A stretch of 64,000 nt of DNA from Acidobacteriota bacterium (GTDB lineage Bacteria; Acidobacteriota; Blastocatellia; Pyrinomonadales; Pyrinomonadaceae). A program made the translations under genes and the position numbers. The notes beneath the pieces are model-generated. The model saw nothing but the letters and a program-made list of their open reading frames with translations. It was not told where the DNA came from and searched no databases. The stretch covers positions 186,001-250,000 of the forward strand of contig JADKBM010000016.1 in the NCBI GenBank assembly GCA_016715115.1, written 5' to 3'. Positions 45,859 through 55,303 of this stretch are shown here, in pieces (within the stretch, counting starts at the first letter, position 1; every line of letters begins with the position of its first letter).

Positions 45859-46287
45859 TCAGTCGTTTGCGAATTCCCACTTCGCTCTAACTTCGTCCTC
45901 GATCTTTTTACGAATGATCCCGAATCGTTCAGATGCGGACGCGTCGCCGTCAATCAGCTTTTCATAAAACGAGCCATCCGCCGCCCATTCCGACGGCAAG
46001 ATTTCGGTGATCTTTCCCGACCAGTTCCAAACGAGACTCCATGAATCAGGAAACCGCGAACAGACTGTTTCAAAAAATGCGGCACAAACGGGAACTGGAT
46101 AATCATCGGAATCTGCTTCCAAAACATAGTAGTACGGAACACCCGACCAGAAAACGATACCAAACACGACGTACTCCGCCCCAACGACAATATCAAGTTG
46201 ATCTAGGTGAACATTTTCATGCACGAGTCGTCGCAACTCTTCATCGGCAATCTCAGCCGGTTTGTTTGTCGAACATCGAACTATCAT
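45859..46287 (-). CDS. putative immunity protein for the RHS toxin at 46295
   Basis: 142 residues from the ATG preceded by GAGGAAACT; 74 codons of upstream open frame are rejected because they overlap the toxin gene. The product is soluble and rich in Trp, Phe and acidic residues (FGIVFWSGVPYYYVLEAD, DSWSLVWNWSGKITEILP). It starts 7 nt after the toxin stop. No family is recognised. Confidence 0.65.
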   Translation of the reverse strand: MIVRCSTNKPAEIADEELRRLVHENVHLDQLDIVVGAEYVVFGIVFWSGVPYYYVLEADSDDYPVPVCAAFFETVCSRFPDSWSLVWNWSGKITEILPSEWAADGSFYEKLIDGDASASERFGIIRKKIEDEVRAKWEFAND

Positions 46288-46294
46288 AGTTTCC

Positions 46295-48029
46295 TCATTT
46301 AGGCACGTAGCCGTTGCTGTGTTTCTTGAACTTAAAGTCCATGAGTTGTCCCGTTTGGGGATTTCGAACGTAATGCACGACTGAGTCTCTGCCACTCGTG
46401 GACTTAACCTTATATTCCCATTTCTCCAAGCCGCGATATCGCCAGTCCCCCAAGTTCTTGATGATCCTCCGGCCGGCACCTGTCTTCGCAGCTTCCAGCG
46501 CCATTTCATCTTGCAGCGTCAACGGGTGACGACTGAATCCACCAGACGTTCCCGGAATCGGCTTTGTGAGAAACGCTGAAGGCGCGGATGAAAAACCGCC
46601 TCTGACTGCGCCGCCGAGCACAATGCCTGCAATTCCCGATGCGCGCTCTACGTCCATCAAGATATACGCCGCGCGGCCCTGCCAGGTGTCCTCGCAATAA
46701 TATGCCTGGGCCAGTCCGTCGCCGACTCGGAAGAGATTGGCTGCTCCATGCGCCAGATTCGCGACAAAGATAATCGCCGTATTTGTGTTTACGGCATGCG
46801 GATCCGTTTGATAATAAGCGCTGGCATACTCGATCCTTTCATCCGACCAGTCCGCGAATTGGCTCGGAGTGAGGTTGCTTCGATTCGTGCCTCCACCGTA
46901 TATGCTCGGATCCTGATAGACGCTCGGATCGATCAATCCTGAAGGATCCGTACTGGTCAGCGGCCCGTTGCCGACATACCCATACAAATTAACATCCCCG
47001 CCGGCAAAGCCGATCGGGTCTTCGGAGATGAATCTGCCGAGATTGCCGTCGTACCAGCGGGCGCGGTAGTAGTGCAATCCGGTGAAATCATCGTACTCGC
47101 GGCCGGTGAATTTGTATCTCGTCGCGAGATTGCCGGTTGCGTTGCCGAATGAATCGTAGGCCGCGGACGACGTGACGTTTCCGGAACTGTCAGTCAGCGC
47201 AGTTGTTGACCCGAGATGATCGGCGATGAAATACCTGACATCGCTGCCGGTCTGCATCCGGAGTTTGTTGTCGATTCCGGGGCCGTTCAGGTATTTAGTC
47301 AGCGTTCCCGAATTGTCGTCGGCGATGACATCCGCGCCGTCGTAGATGAACTTCGTGTTCTCTCTTGCGCCGACGATGAAACGCTGGATTCTGCGTCCGA
47401 GAGCGTCGTATTTGTAACGCACCGTCTGCTTTCTGGTCGACGCCGAAACCAGCCGGTTGTCGAAATCCCACTGATAGCGCCAGAGCTCTTTGCCCTCAGC
47501 CTTCATCCGGATATTGCCGTTTTGATCGTATACGTAACCGGCTGTATCCGTTGAGCTTACCCGATTGAACTGGCCTGACTCATAACCGTAGTTCGCGCTC
47601 CGGTGCGAGCTTGTCCGGTTGCCGACCTTGTCGAAATCATAGGATTCGGCCGGTTCAGTCGGACTCGTCATTCCGGTCAGCCGGTTGACGAAATCGTACG
47701 AGAAATTCCGGACCCTGCTCGGTTCGGTTACGCTTTCGATCTGGTTCGCGTTGTCATATTCGTACTGTCTGTCAAAGAGCGTCGCCGTCTGGCTCGTGTC
47801 CTTAAGCCGCGTCAGCCGGCTCATTCTGTCGAACGTGTAAGTTGTGGTGACGCCGTTCGGAAAAGTCCTCGTTTCCGGCCGGTTCGCATTGTCGTAGGTG
47901 AACCCGATCGTTGTCGAATCAGCCGGATTGACAATGTTCGTCAAACGCCCGGCATCGTCAAAATTATACTGCGCTTGGACTGATCCGTCGAGAACTAATT
48001 CAACCCTGTTTAACGCCGTCGCACGCTAT
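46295..48029 (-). CDS. RHS type B module with C-terminal toxin
   Basis: Open from about 48029 (LNRVELVLDGSVQAQYNFDD) with the first possible start at 47944. YD repeats are followed by the complete type B core (RARWYDGNLGRFISEDPIG, DPSGLIDPSVYQDPSIYG). The tip has a hydrophobic linker and ends with MALEAAKTGAGRRIIKNLGD, EKWEYKVKSTSGRDSVVHYV and LMDFKFKKHSNGYVPK. That last domain, basic with conserved His and Lys, is a common RHS end likely to be a nuclease, though I infer this only from composition. Immunity gene 45859 follows. Confidence 0.75.
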
Positions 48030-48125
48030 GTTGATGCGTTGTCTTTTGTCAATATTTGCGAAGGATTTCCTCTTTCTATTCAATAACCCGATGCCTGTAA
48101 CACCGAACGCCATCCGTAAAGTGAT

Positions 48126-48359
48126 CTAGTCAAACCTTTCAGCGAGCGCTCCTTTGGCCAGCGAAAGCACGTTTATAAACTCGTCGAAATTTAGATGCCA
48201 GCCCTGTCCGGTCCGTCTCGGATACAACTCAACCTCAAACTCGGAAGTCTCCCGGCTAATCTCAGCGACCTGCTCCTCACCCCAAAAGATCTCCGCAACC
48301 AGATACTTTCGATCTGGTGGACTTGAGATGCAGAAACGAAATTCCTCGTGTGTGCTCAT
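48126..48359 (-). CDS. small putative immunity protein
   Basis: 77 residues, starting 1 nt after the toxin at 48361. The sequence FRFCISSPPDRKYLVAEIFW, SEFEVELYPRRTGQGWHLNF is typical of a small family often seen behind polymorphic toxins, as I recall. I cannot give its number. It is acidic and soluble. Confidence 0.65.
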   Translation of the reverse strand: MSTHEEFRFCISSPPDRKYLVAEIFWGEEQVAEISRETSEFEVELYPRRTGQGWHLNFDEFINVLSLAKGALAERFD

Positions 48360-48360
48360 A

Positions 48361-48846
48361 TCAATTCTCCTTCAAGAAAAGAAATCGACGGTTCGAATCA
48401 AAAACGACACCGCGACCGTCGGGGGCCGAGAACTCGATTGTGTCGCCGAATCTCGCCCGATAGGATTGCGTCACCCGTGTCCCGGGCGTGGTCAAAATAT
48501 CATCGACAATATCTTGAGCTTGCTCGCTGATCTGTTTTCGGTTCCCGCTTGCAGGTGGGAACAAGCTGTTCCCGGTTCGGGCGCCTTGCCCATGCTTCGT
48601 TAATGAATGACCGGCAACGGAAAGCTCATCACCGTATTTCGAAACCTTGGCTGCCTCAGAAAAAGGCAAAAGATCGATGATTTGCGACCGTCGACAAATC
48701 TTGACAATCCCCGCCCCTGTTCCAACGAAGGGCATCATTGCGGGGAGGCTCAGTACTGCTCCAGAGTAGTCCCCTCGGACAAGACTGATGACCCCATCAA
48801 CTAAATCATAACTGCCGACATTCCGTACACCGGCAATGCCTGGCAT
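48361..48846 (-). CDS. orphan toxin tip of an RHS protein
   Basis: 161 residues with the linker GVISLVRGDYSGAVLSLPAM and MPFVGTGAGIVKICRRS shared with the toxin at 62612. The C-terminal domain then reads GHSLTKHGQGARTGNSLFPP, IVDDILTTPGTRVTQSY and FSAPDGRGVVFDSNRRF. This domain is frequent in polymorphic toxins and probably a nuclease, which is an inference. No RHS core precedes it; instead another toxin end (48805-48960) overlaps its start in a different frame. The immunity gene 48126 follows. Confidence 0.65.
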   Translation of the reverse strand: MPGIAGVRNVGSYDLVDGVISLVRGDYSGAVLSLPAMMPFVGTGAGIVKICRRSQIIDLLPFSEAAKVSKYGDELSVAGHSLTKHGQGARTGNSLFPPASGNRKQISEQAQDIVDDILTTPGTRVTQSYRARFGDTIEFSAPDGRGVVFDSNRRFLFLKEN

Positions 48847-48960
48847 AGGTGCCGCGCGGACTTGATGCCTGTGCTACGTCCATTGCTGCTTGACAGGCGT
48901 CTCGTTGACTTGCCCCAGTTCCCGTACCGTAACAAAATTTCCAGTTCTCCCTTTGGAATC
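48805..48960 (-). pseudogene. orphan toxin end fragment
   Basis: An open frame after TGA encodes ENWKFCYGTGTGASQRDAC and SPRGTYARHCRCTECR, a Cys-rich end of the sort found on RHS toxins. It overlaps the start of the next tip in another frame. There is neither core nor immunity gene. The remaining 48961-49216 shows nothing I can identify. Confidence 0.5.
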
Positions 48961-49216
48961 ATCAGTCAATTACCAAAAGGTTTACGCAGAATTATGTCCA
49001 ACTCGGTTGCTCTGGCTTCTCGGTCGGTTAATCTGTATTTCGTCGGGAGTGTCAAATTGTGATGCCAACGGAAATAATTTTTGAGCCGATCAGTGAGTTG
49101 TGCAAAGAGAATCCCGAATGAAATACTGGACAACACACGTAATTTTGACTTTCATTGGTAGTGTTGATAATAAGTGTCGAGCTCTTGAAGGACACGATTC
49201 TGAATACAATCTGGCT

Positions 49217-49846
49217 TCATTCTATCCGTCGCGAAAAGCAATGACTTGCGACCATCAGTTTCTCAGTTACGGCGTCGATACTCTCTCCCGTAATCCCACC
49301 AAGCGACGGATGGTTTTCACAGACATAAACTCCGATAGAAACAGGGTGTGACAGGCCCTCCACTGGGAAGGTCGGGATGAGATCATAGTAACGCAAATAG
49401 AAGGTTTGGGTTGTGTAGACTGGTGTCGGGGATAGCAATTTAAGAATCTCTACCCGTATTCGAAGCGTGTCATCATAACCCGATTCGTCAGTGACATCGA
49501 ATTCATACGTTTTGACAATCTCCTGTGCCTTAAGTTTTGCCATTTCCGCCGACGTCCACGACTGTTGAATATCTTCCATCAGATTTCCGATTACCTCCGA
49601 TTCAGTCTTACCACATACTCGCTCCCAAAAAATCGCTCCGGAGGCGCAGAACACCTCAATCTCTTCGTTGGAACTGTTAAAGGGCCCAACGAATCGGTCG
49701 CTCTCTTCGACAAAAAGTCGCAGATCTTCATCTTCCACCAATACACCATGAAGTATTGACGCCTTAAAACGAATAGGCGGACGGCTGGACCCGTCTTCGA
49801 TTATTGGTCCCAATTCGAGTACCGTTTTGACTTCTGACAATTTCAA
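49217..49846 (-). CDS. putative immunity protein
   Basis: 209 residues, starting 1 nt after the stop of the RHS toxin at 49848. It is larger than most immunity proteins here, soluble, with segments ELGPIIEDGSSRPPIRFKAS, IEVFCASGAIFWERVCGKTE and TQTFYLRYYDLIPTFP. No family is recognised; the immunity role comes from position. Confidence 0.6.
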   Translation of the reverse strand: MKLSEVKTVLELGPIIEDGSSRPPIRFKASILHGVLVEDEDLRLFVEESDRFVGPFNSSNEEIEVFCASGAIFWERVCGKTESEVIGNLMEDIQQSWTSAEMAKLKAQEIVKTYEFDVTDESGYDDTLRIRVEILKLLSPTPVYTTQTFYLRYYDLIPTFPVEGLSHPVSIGVYVCENHPSLGGITGESIDAVTEKLMVASHCFSRRIE

Positions 49847-49847
49847 A

Positions 49848-51119
49848 TCAATTCCTCCAACAGCGTACAGGGTGACAATGTCGAGTGTAACATCCCATCA
49901 TCCGACCGTTCGCAATCCCTCTTAGTTGTGCCTTGCAGGCGATCTCTCCGTTATATTTGGCTTCTGCTGGCGAATTGCCGTGACCATAGTCTTCTATTGT
50001 ATCAGGGCAGTCCGGAAGGGCCAGATTGGACTTCTGGACATTGCAACGAACAAGACACGTCCAAGTCCCACGCCTACCGCGTGGAAACGAGGACGGCTCG
50101 GTTGGCGATGTTGGAACAAATGGTTCAGGCTTTGCTGGCTGGACTTGGGGCGTCGGATTCGATTTCGGCTTTGTGCTGCAGGTCTCTGGCTTGGTTTGTG
50201 TTTCCGGATACTGATCTGGATATCTTCTCCGAGCGATGTATTCGCCAAGTTCCCATGCTCCGTATATCAACAAAGCGCCCCCCACGACAACCGCAGCTGG
50301 CGGAGCCGCAGCGACTAATGCCGCACTCAACGCCGCGCCGCCTCCGCCGATCAATGCTCCTCCACCAAGAACAAGATTCGCTCCCCCATCAGTTCCGAAA
50401 GGATCGACTAATTTTATTGAATTGTTCCAAACATACCCGTACAAATTCACGTCCCCGCCGGCAAAGCCGATCGGGTCTTCGGAGATGAATCTTCCTAAAT
50501 TGCCGTCATACCATCGCGCCCGATAGTAGTGGAGGCCGGTGAAGTTGTCGAATTCGCGCCCGGTGAAGGCGTAACGCGTCGAAAGCTGATTCGTTGCGTT
50601 TCCGAAACTGTCGTAGGCGGTTTGTTCGAGAACCGTTCCCGAAGCGTCCGTCAGCGCGTTTGTTGACCCAAGATGATCGGCGATGAAGTACTTCGAAACG
50701 CCGTTCGCCGACATTTTCAACTTGTTGTCGATCCCCGGTCCGTTCTGGTATTTCGTCAGAACGCCGGAATTGTCGTCCATTACGCCGTCAAGACCGTCAT
50801 AGACAAACTTCGTGTTCTCTCGACCGTTGCCGACGATGCGCTGGATTCTGCGTCCCAAAGCGTCATAACGATAACGAATCGTCTGTTTGCGCGTTGCTGC
50901 GGTCGTCAATCGGTTTTCGTGATCCCACGCGAAACTCCAGAAGTCCTTGCCCTGAGACTTCGTTACGAGATTGCCGTTCGCGTCGTAATTCATCGTCGAC
51001 GTTGCGGTCGACGACATACGGTTGAAAGGCTGATACCCGTAGGCCGTACTCAAATGCGACGTCGTTCGGTTGCCGACGCCGTCAAGACCGCGACGATCAT
51101 CGTCAATACAGACAGGCAA
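49848..51119 (-). CDS. RHS type B module with cysteine-rich C-terminal toxin
   Basis: Its start is artefactual; RHS repeats are recognisable from GVGNRTTSHLSTAYGYQPFN. The core is complete (YRARWYDGNLGRFISEDPIG, GYVWNNSIKLVDPFG). The tip has an Ala/Gly-rich membrane-type linker (ALIGGGGAALSAALVAAAPP), a Pro-rich stretch, then a short Cys-rich end (TWTCLVRCNVQKSNLALPDC, MGCYTRHCHPVRCWRN). Its activity is unknown. The IS3 element lies just upstream, which may have removed the 5' part. Confidence 0.7.
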   Translation of the reverse strand: MPVCIDDDRRGLDGVGNRTTSHLSTAYGYQPFNRMSSTATSTMNYDANGNLVTKSQGKDFWSFAWDHENRLTTAATRKQTIRYRYDALGRRIQRIVGNGRENTKFVYDGLDGVMDDNSGVLTKYQNGPGIDNKLKMSANGVSKYFIADHLGSTNALTDASGTVLEQTAYDSFGNATNQLSTRYAFTGREFDNFTGLHYYRARWYDGNLGRFISEDPIGFAGGDVNLYGYVWNNSIKLVDPFGTDGGANLVLGGGALIGGGGAALSAALVAAAPPAAVVVGGALLIYGAWELGEYIARRRYPDQYPETQTKPETCSTKPKSNPTPQVQPAKPEPFVPTSPTEPSSFPRGRRGTWTCLVRCNVQKSNLALPDCPDTIEDYGHGNSPAEAKYNGEIACKAQLRGIANGRMMGCYTRHCHPVRCWRN

Positions 51120-51272
51120 TCAGAGAACTATTATTCTATCGACTTTTGACATCTTGTGGCTCCAGCCCGCACCATGCTCCCACCAACTCGCCAAATGTTC
51201 GAATCGTCTGTCCTTGCCTGAAATAGGTTGACCGTTTTTTGAGTTTAATTTCAACTCAAGGAGCGAACAACT

Positions 51273-51497
51273 ATGGCAAATTTAAGTGAATATGAAAAGC
51301 TGACGGTCAAGGAACGACGCAACAGGACTTTCAGTGAAGAGTTCAGGCGAAAGAAAGTGGGTGAGATCGAGCGTTGCGTCACGTCGGTCAGTGAGGTGAG
51401 CCGCGAATATCAGGTTTCCCGGTCTGCAATATATGCATGGATGCGTCAGTATTCACGTATGAGAAAAAACAGGAGCGGCTTGTGCTGGAGAGTCTGA
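51273..51497 (+). CDS. IS3 OrfA (helix-turn-helix), continued by frameshift
   Basis: 74 residues in the first frame, with the helix-turn-helix SVSEVSREYQVSRSAIYAWM. After a perfect slippery heptamer A_AAA_AAC (51464-51470) the minus-one frame continues as KQERLVLESLSDTRKIKALK and the leucine-zipper-like KEKVKELEQAVGQKQIQIDF to about 51640. This is either programmed minus-one frameshifting or a lost base. Confidence 0.7.
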   Translation: MANLSEYEKLTVKERRNRTFSEEFRRKKVGEIERCVTSVSEVSREYQVSRSAIYAWMRQYSRMRKNRSGLCWRV

Positions 51498-51638
51498 GCG
51501 ACACGAGAAAGATCAAGGCGTTGAAGGAAAAGGTGAAAGAGCTGGAGCAGGCTGTCGGGCAGAAGCAGATACAGATCGATTTCTTTGACAAGATGATCGA
51601 TCTGGCGGAGGAAGAGTACGGCATTGATATTAAAAAAA

Positions 51639-52682
51639 ATGTACTACAAAGCCCTCCGGTGGTTCTGGTCGAACCGGGAAAGGCACGGGCACAAAATGAA
51701 TCAGCTGTATCGGGCAATGGGTATCAGCAAGCAGGCGTTTCACCAGCATACGGAACGTCATCTCAGGATGTTGGAAGAGCAGGAGCAGCTTCTGCCGGTG
51801 ATCGCCGAGATACGGCGCGATCATCCGCAAATGTCGTCGCGCGTCATGTACGGGATGATAAGGCCGATGCAGTTTGGCAGAGACCGGTTCGAGCAGTTTT
51901 GCTTTTCGCACGGGTTCAAGATCGAGCGGAAAAGGGCATATCACCGCACGACGGATTCGCGCGGGGTGACGCGATTTGACAATTTGATTGCCGGATTCGA
52001 GTTGACGGGTGTAAACCAGGTTTGGGTCAGCGACATAACCTACTACAGAATAGGCGAAAGGTTCTATTACCTGACCTTCATTATGGACCTCTTCTCAAGA
52101 CGGATCGTGGGCTATGCGGTCTCGGACAACCTGATGACCGAACACACCACGCTGCCGGCAATACGGATGGCGATCGCGGGTCGCCGGCCCGCACCTGGTC
52201 TGATATTTCATTCGGACGGCGGCGGCCAGTATTACTGCAAGGAATTCGTGAAACTGACCCAAGCCTGTAATATGAAAAACAGCATGGGCACGAGTGTCTA
52301 TGAGAATCCGAATGCCGAACGCGTAAACGGAACTATTAAAAACAGTTACGTCAGATTCTACGGGCCGGAGAATTTATCCCAGCTAAGGCAGATGACTGAA
52401 AAGGCGGTCAATATGTACAACAATTACAAGCCGCATACGGCATTGAACTCCTTAAGCCCCGATGCATTCGAAAGGCAGCAGGAACGAGTTTTCTTAGGCA
52501 TGGAGGGTTCAAAAGTAATTGAAGAAAAGCCGGACAATAAATGCCCGGCTCCGCGACAAACTACTTCGTCACCCGGAGGTCTATCCCTGGTGAGTTGCTC
52601 TCCAGCATTGCTCACTTCCGTTTCGATCTCCGAAACGAAGGTATCCGATATTTTGACGAAAAAGCAAACAAATGTTTTCTAG
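51639..52682 (+). CDS. IS3 OrfB transposase (rve/DDE)
   Basis: 347 residues from the ATG at the end of an A8 run (51632-51639). The HTH_21-like part (HPQMSSRVMYGMIRPM) is followed by the DDE integrase core: VWVSDITYYR, LIFHSDGGGQYY and NPNAERVNGTIKN, which give D, D and E. The last 60 residues (after FERQQERVF) are unconserved read-through towards the right end of the element. Confidence 0.85.
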   Translation: MYYKALRWFWSNRERHGHKMNQLYRAMGISKQAFHQHTERHLRMLEEQEQLLPVIAEIRRDHPQMSSRVMYGMIRPMQFGRDRFEQFCFSHGFKIERKRAYHRTTDSRGVTRFDNLIAGFELTGVNQVWVSDITYYRIGERFYYLTFIMDLFSRRIVGYAVSDNLMTEHTTLPAIRMAIAGRRPAPGLIFHSDGGGQYYCKEFVKLTQACNMKNSMGTSVYENPNAERVNGTIKNSYVRFYGPENLSQLRQMTEKAVNMYNNYKPHTALNSLSPDAFERQQERVFLGMEGSKVIEEKPDNKCPAPRQTTSSPGGLSLVSCSPALLTSVSISETKVSDILTKKQTNVF

Positions 52683-52708
52683 CAAACTCAAAAAACGGTC
52701 AACACTAT

Positions 52709-53047
52709 TCAGGCATTGACAGTCTTCCAATCGTCCTTCGTACCGTGTCGTTTCAGCCTGATATTCAGTTCTTCCAGCAGATCGTCCCCGCGAAAGTAAT
52801 TGCCACCGAAAATCAAAAGCAAAGGATTCGGTGAACTGGGCGGTTCTGTCAATAATGAAAGATCGTCTTCGGGCCGAAGGTAACCTACAGGGAACTCGAA
52901 ATCAAACTCAAAAAAATCAAAGCACTCCGCAATATCATCTTCATCCATACTCGGATCGCCAAAGAACCTCTCTCGAAGTTCACTCCTGCTTAACAATTCT
53001 CGATTTGAGAACTTCTGCGGCAAATTCCTATAGGTCTTTTTTGGCAT
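52709..53047 (-). CDS. putative immunity protein, C terminus altered by IS3
   Basis: 112 residues, 7 nt after the RHS toxin at 53055. Acidic centre ELRERFFGDPSMDEDDIAEC, FDFFEFDFEFPVGYLRPEDD, PNPLLLIFGGNYFRGDD. In outline it resembles DUF1493-type proteins, a tentative idea. The final residues and TGA come from the edge of the IS3 element, so the native C terminus beyond about HGTKDDWKTV may be missing. Confidence 0.55.
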   Translation of the reverse strand: MPKKTYRNLPQKFSNRELLSRSELRERFFGDPSMDEDDIAECFDFFEFDFEFPVGYLRPEDDLSLLTEPPSSPNPLLLIFGGNYFRGDDLLEELNIRLKRHGTKDDWKTVNA

Positions 53048-53054
53048 AATGACG

Positions 53055-54613
53055 TCACTCCAAAATCCCGCAAATGCACTGAATATCGACGGTTGTGTTG
53101 TATGAAAATGTCAAAACACCAAAAACTAGGAATCCACGCGTCGCCTTATCACCAACTGGTCTAAGGTATTTGTATGGATAAAATCCTCCAATCTTCGGGT
53201 AGCCCAAGGCACGGTTTGTCCGCCGCAACACCATGTTTATTCCGCTGGCGTATGGCTGTGGCTTTCCAAACGTCGTGCCTCCGGCCTTTATTCCAGTGGC
53301 AACAGCATCGCTTCCAATCGACAGAATGGAACCGGTTTCCAGGATTTCCAACGTTCCTTGTCCATACGGAACGACACTGCCGAGCGTCGAGAATTTGTTT
53401 CTTTCATGACAGGCGACAAGTCTTTCCCAGCGATCCGTTACAATAGGGTCAGGCATATTTCTGATCTTAACGACCATGTCTGAATTCTCTTCCCTCGGCC
53501 ACGGTTCCCAACGCGAATCCGCGCGAACTTGTGTGCCCTCAGGGTCGAAGTAGTTCAGCGGATTGTTGTGGACATACACAAAGAGGTTAATGTCATTTCC
53601 TTCGAAGCCGATCGGGTCTTCGGAGATGAATCGTCCCAGATTGCCGTCGTACCACCGGGCTCGATAATAATGAAGCCCCGTGAATTCGTCGTATTCGCGG
53701 CCGGTAAACGCATAGCGCGTCGAAAGCTTATTCGTCGCGTTGCCGAATGAATCATACGACGTTTGCTCAAGAATCGCCCCGACCGAATCCGTCAGCGCGT
53801 TTGTTGATCCAAGGTGATCGGCGATGAGGTATTTCGAAACGCCGCTTGCCGACATCTTGAGTTTGTTGTCGATCCCCGGTCCGTTCTGGTATTTCGTCGG
53901 AACGCCGGAATTGTCATCCATTACGACATCAAGGCCGTCATAGACAAACTTCGTGTTCTCGCGGCCGTTGCCGCCGATACGCTGGATTCTGCGTCCCAAA
54001 GCATCGTATTTGTAGCGCACGGTCTGCTTGCGCGTCGAAGCCGAAACCAAACGGTTTTCGTAGTCCCAATTGTATCGCCAGAACTCCTTGCCTTCCATTC
54101 TGGTCGTCATATTGCCGTTCGCATCATAGCCGTAATTCGCTGTCACGGTTGATGTTACGCGGTTGAACGGCTGATAGTTGTAGGTTGCGGACAGATGCGA
54201 CGCCGTCCGATTGCCGACGCCGTCGAATGAGTAATTCTCGTTCGAAGTGCCGTTCGTCATCGAAATCAATCGGTCAATGTTGTCGTAACCGAAATTACGT
54301 GTTTGCGACGGTTCGGCGATCTGAGTGATTTGATTCGCCGGATTGTACTGATACTGACGATCAAAAAGCGTCGCGGTCGACATTGCGTCTTTCAATCTCA
54401 TCAGTCAGCTCATTCCGTCATAATCAAAGGTCGTCGTTACTCCGTTCGGCAAAGTCTTTGAAGTCAAACGATTGGCAATGTCATAACCGAAAGTGAAATT
54501 CTGACTCGCTTCGTCGGTCAGCTGCGTCAAACGATTCACGCCGTCATAGTTGTAAGTCGTGTGAACCGCCGAATCCAATTTTAACTGCGTCCGATTCGAA
54601 GCCGCATCGTAAT
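53055..54613 (-). pseudogene. RHS type B module with unknown toxin, one nonsense codon
   Basis: YD repeats start at about 54613 and are interrupted by TGA at 54406-54408, where a related module has CGA (DGMSRLMRL). The rest is open for 448 residues. The core is complete (RARWYDGNLGRFISEDPIGF, LFVYVHNNPLNYFDPEG). The 150-residue tip (SDMVVKIRNMPDPIVTDRW, VVPYGQGTLEILETGSIL) ends in a hydrophobic stretch and CICGILE; its activity is unknown. Confidence 0.7.
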
Positions 54614-54659
54614 CCTGATTGCGTGGCCGTCGTAAACGAACTTCATTCCGTCGCCCATT

Positions 54660-55274
54660 TTATTTTTCAATACCGTATAAATCGATCGGTTCGTTACCCT
54701 TCATCGCCCTCTGGAAATCCCCGAATTCGCTGTCGCCGAGCGAATCTTTGAGCCCCATCAACTCATCCAATGAACTCGCATCGCCTCGGCTGACAAGGAT
54801 GATGCTTTCAAAGAATGCAATGTCATAAACAGGAGCGGCCGCGAAATCGTTATCTCTCCCGACCTTCTTGAAAAATCGACAGAGCTTTGCCAGCATTATC
54901 AAACTCGCCGGATCGCCGTCAAAGGAACGAACCAGTGCCTTGACTTTCCTTTTTCGTGATTCCTGCCCGACGTCCGAAATTGGCGCCTCCAAGAATTGAG
55001 CGTCGAGTTCGGTCAGTTGATTTAAGACTGAGATAATCTTTAGGTTTGCTCGGTAACGGTCATCGTGAAGTTGCTTATCGGTCTTCTCCGCAGTTTTCTC
55101 CTGCATTTGCGGTTTCGAAGTCGGTTCGGGCATATTCTGAAGCTCTCTTTCCGACAGCGAATTCTGTACATTCGACTCGACGTTGCTGTTCCAAGCGGAG
55201 CAGCTTGTCAGCGCCAAGGATGCGACAGTCAAAACAATAGGAATCCAAACCACTCTCGCATGTCTGAAATTCAT
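54660..55274 (-). CDS. lipoprotein, putative immunity to the L,D-transpeptidase-like RHS toxin
   Basis: 204 residues from MNFRHARVV; seven upstream codons are rejected. The signal peptide WIPIVLTVASLALTSC has a clear lipobox. The mature protein begins with a Ser/Gln/Lys-rich linker and continues helical (LIMLAKLCRFFKKVGRD, ASSLDELMGLKDSLGDSE). A periplasm-facing anchored protein is what would be needed against a wall-modifying toxin. It starts about 30 nt after that toxin's stop. Confidence 0.6.
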   Translation of the reverse strand: MNFRHARVVWIPIVLTVASLALTSCSAWNSNVESNVQNSLSERELQNMPEPTSKPQMQEKTAEKTDKQLHDDRYRANLKIISVLNQLTELDAQFLEAPISDVGQESRKRKVKALVRSFDGDPASLIMLAKLCRFFKKVGRDNDFAAAPVYDIAFFESIILVSRGDASSLDELMGLKDSLGDSEFGDFQRAMKGNEPIDLYGIEK

Positions 55275-55303
55275 ACATTCAGCTCCTGAACGCAAAATCG
55301 TTC

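Larger units (their letters stand above)
51219..52711 (+). mobile_element. IS3-family insertion sequence
   Basis: Inverted ends share GTTGACCGTTTTTTGAGTTT, and outer edges TGAAATAG and TTCA form the limits. No convincing short target duplication is visible, so one side may be rearranged. It contains orfA and orfB on the plus strand and its right end supplies the stop of the neighbouring immunity gene. Confidence 0.8.
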
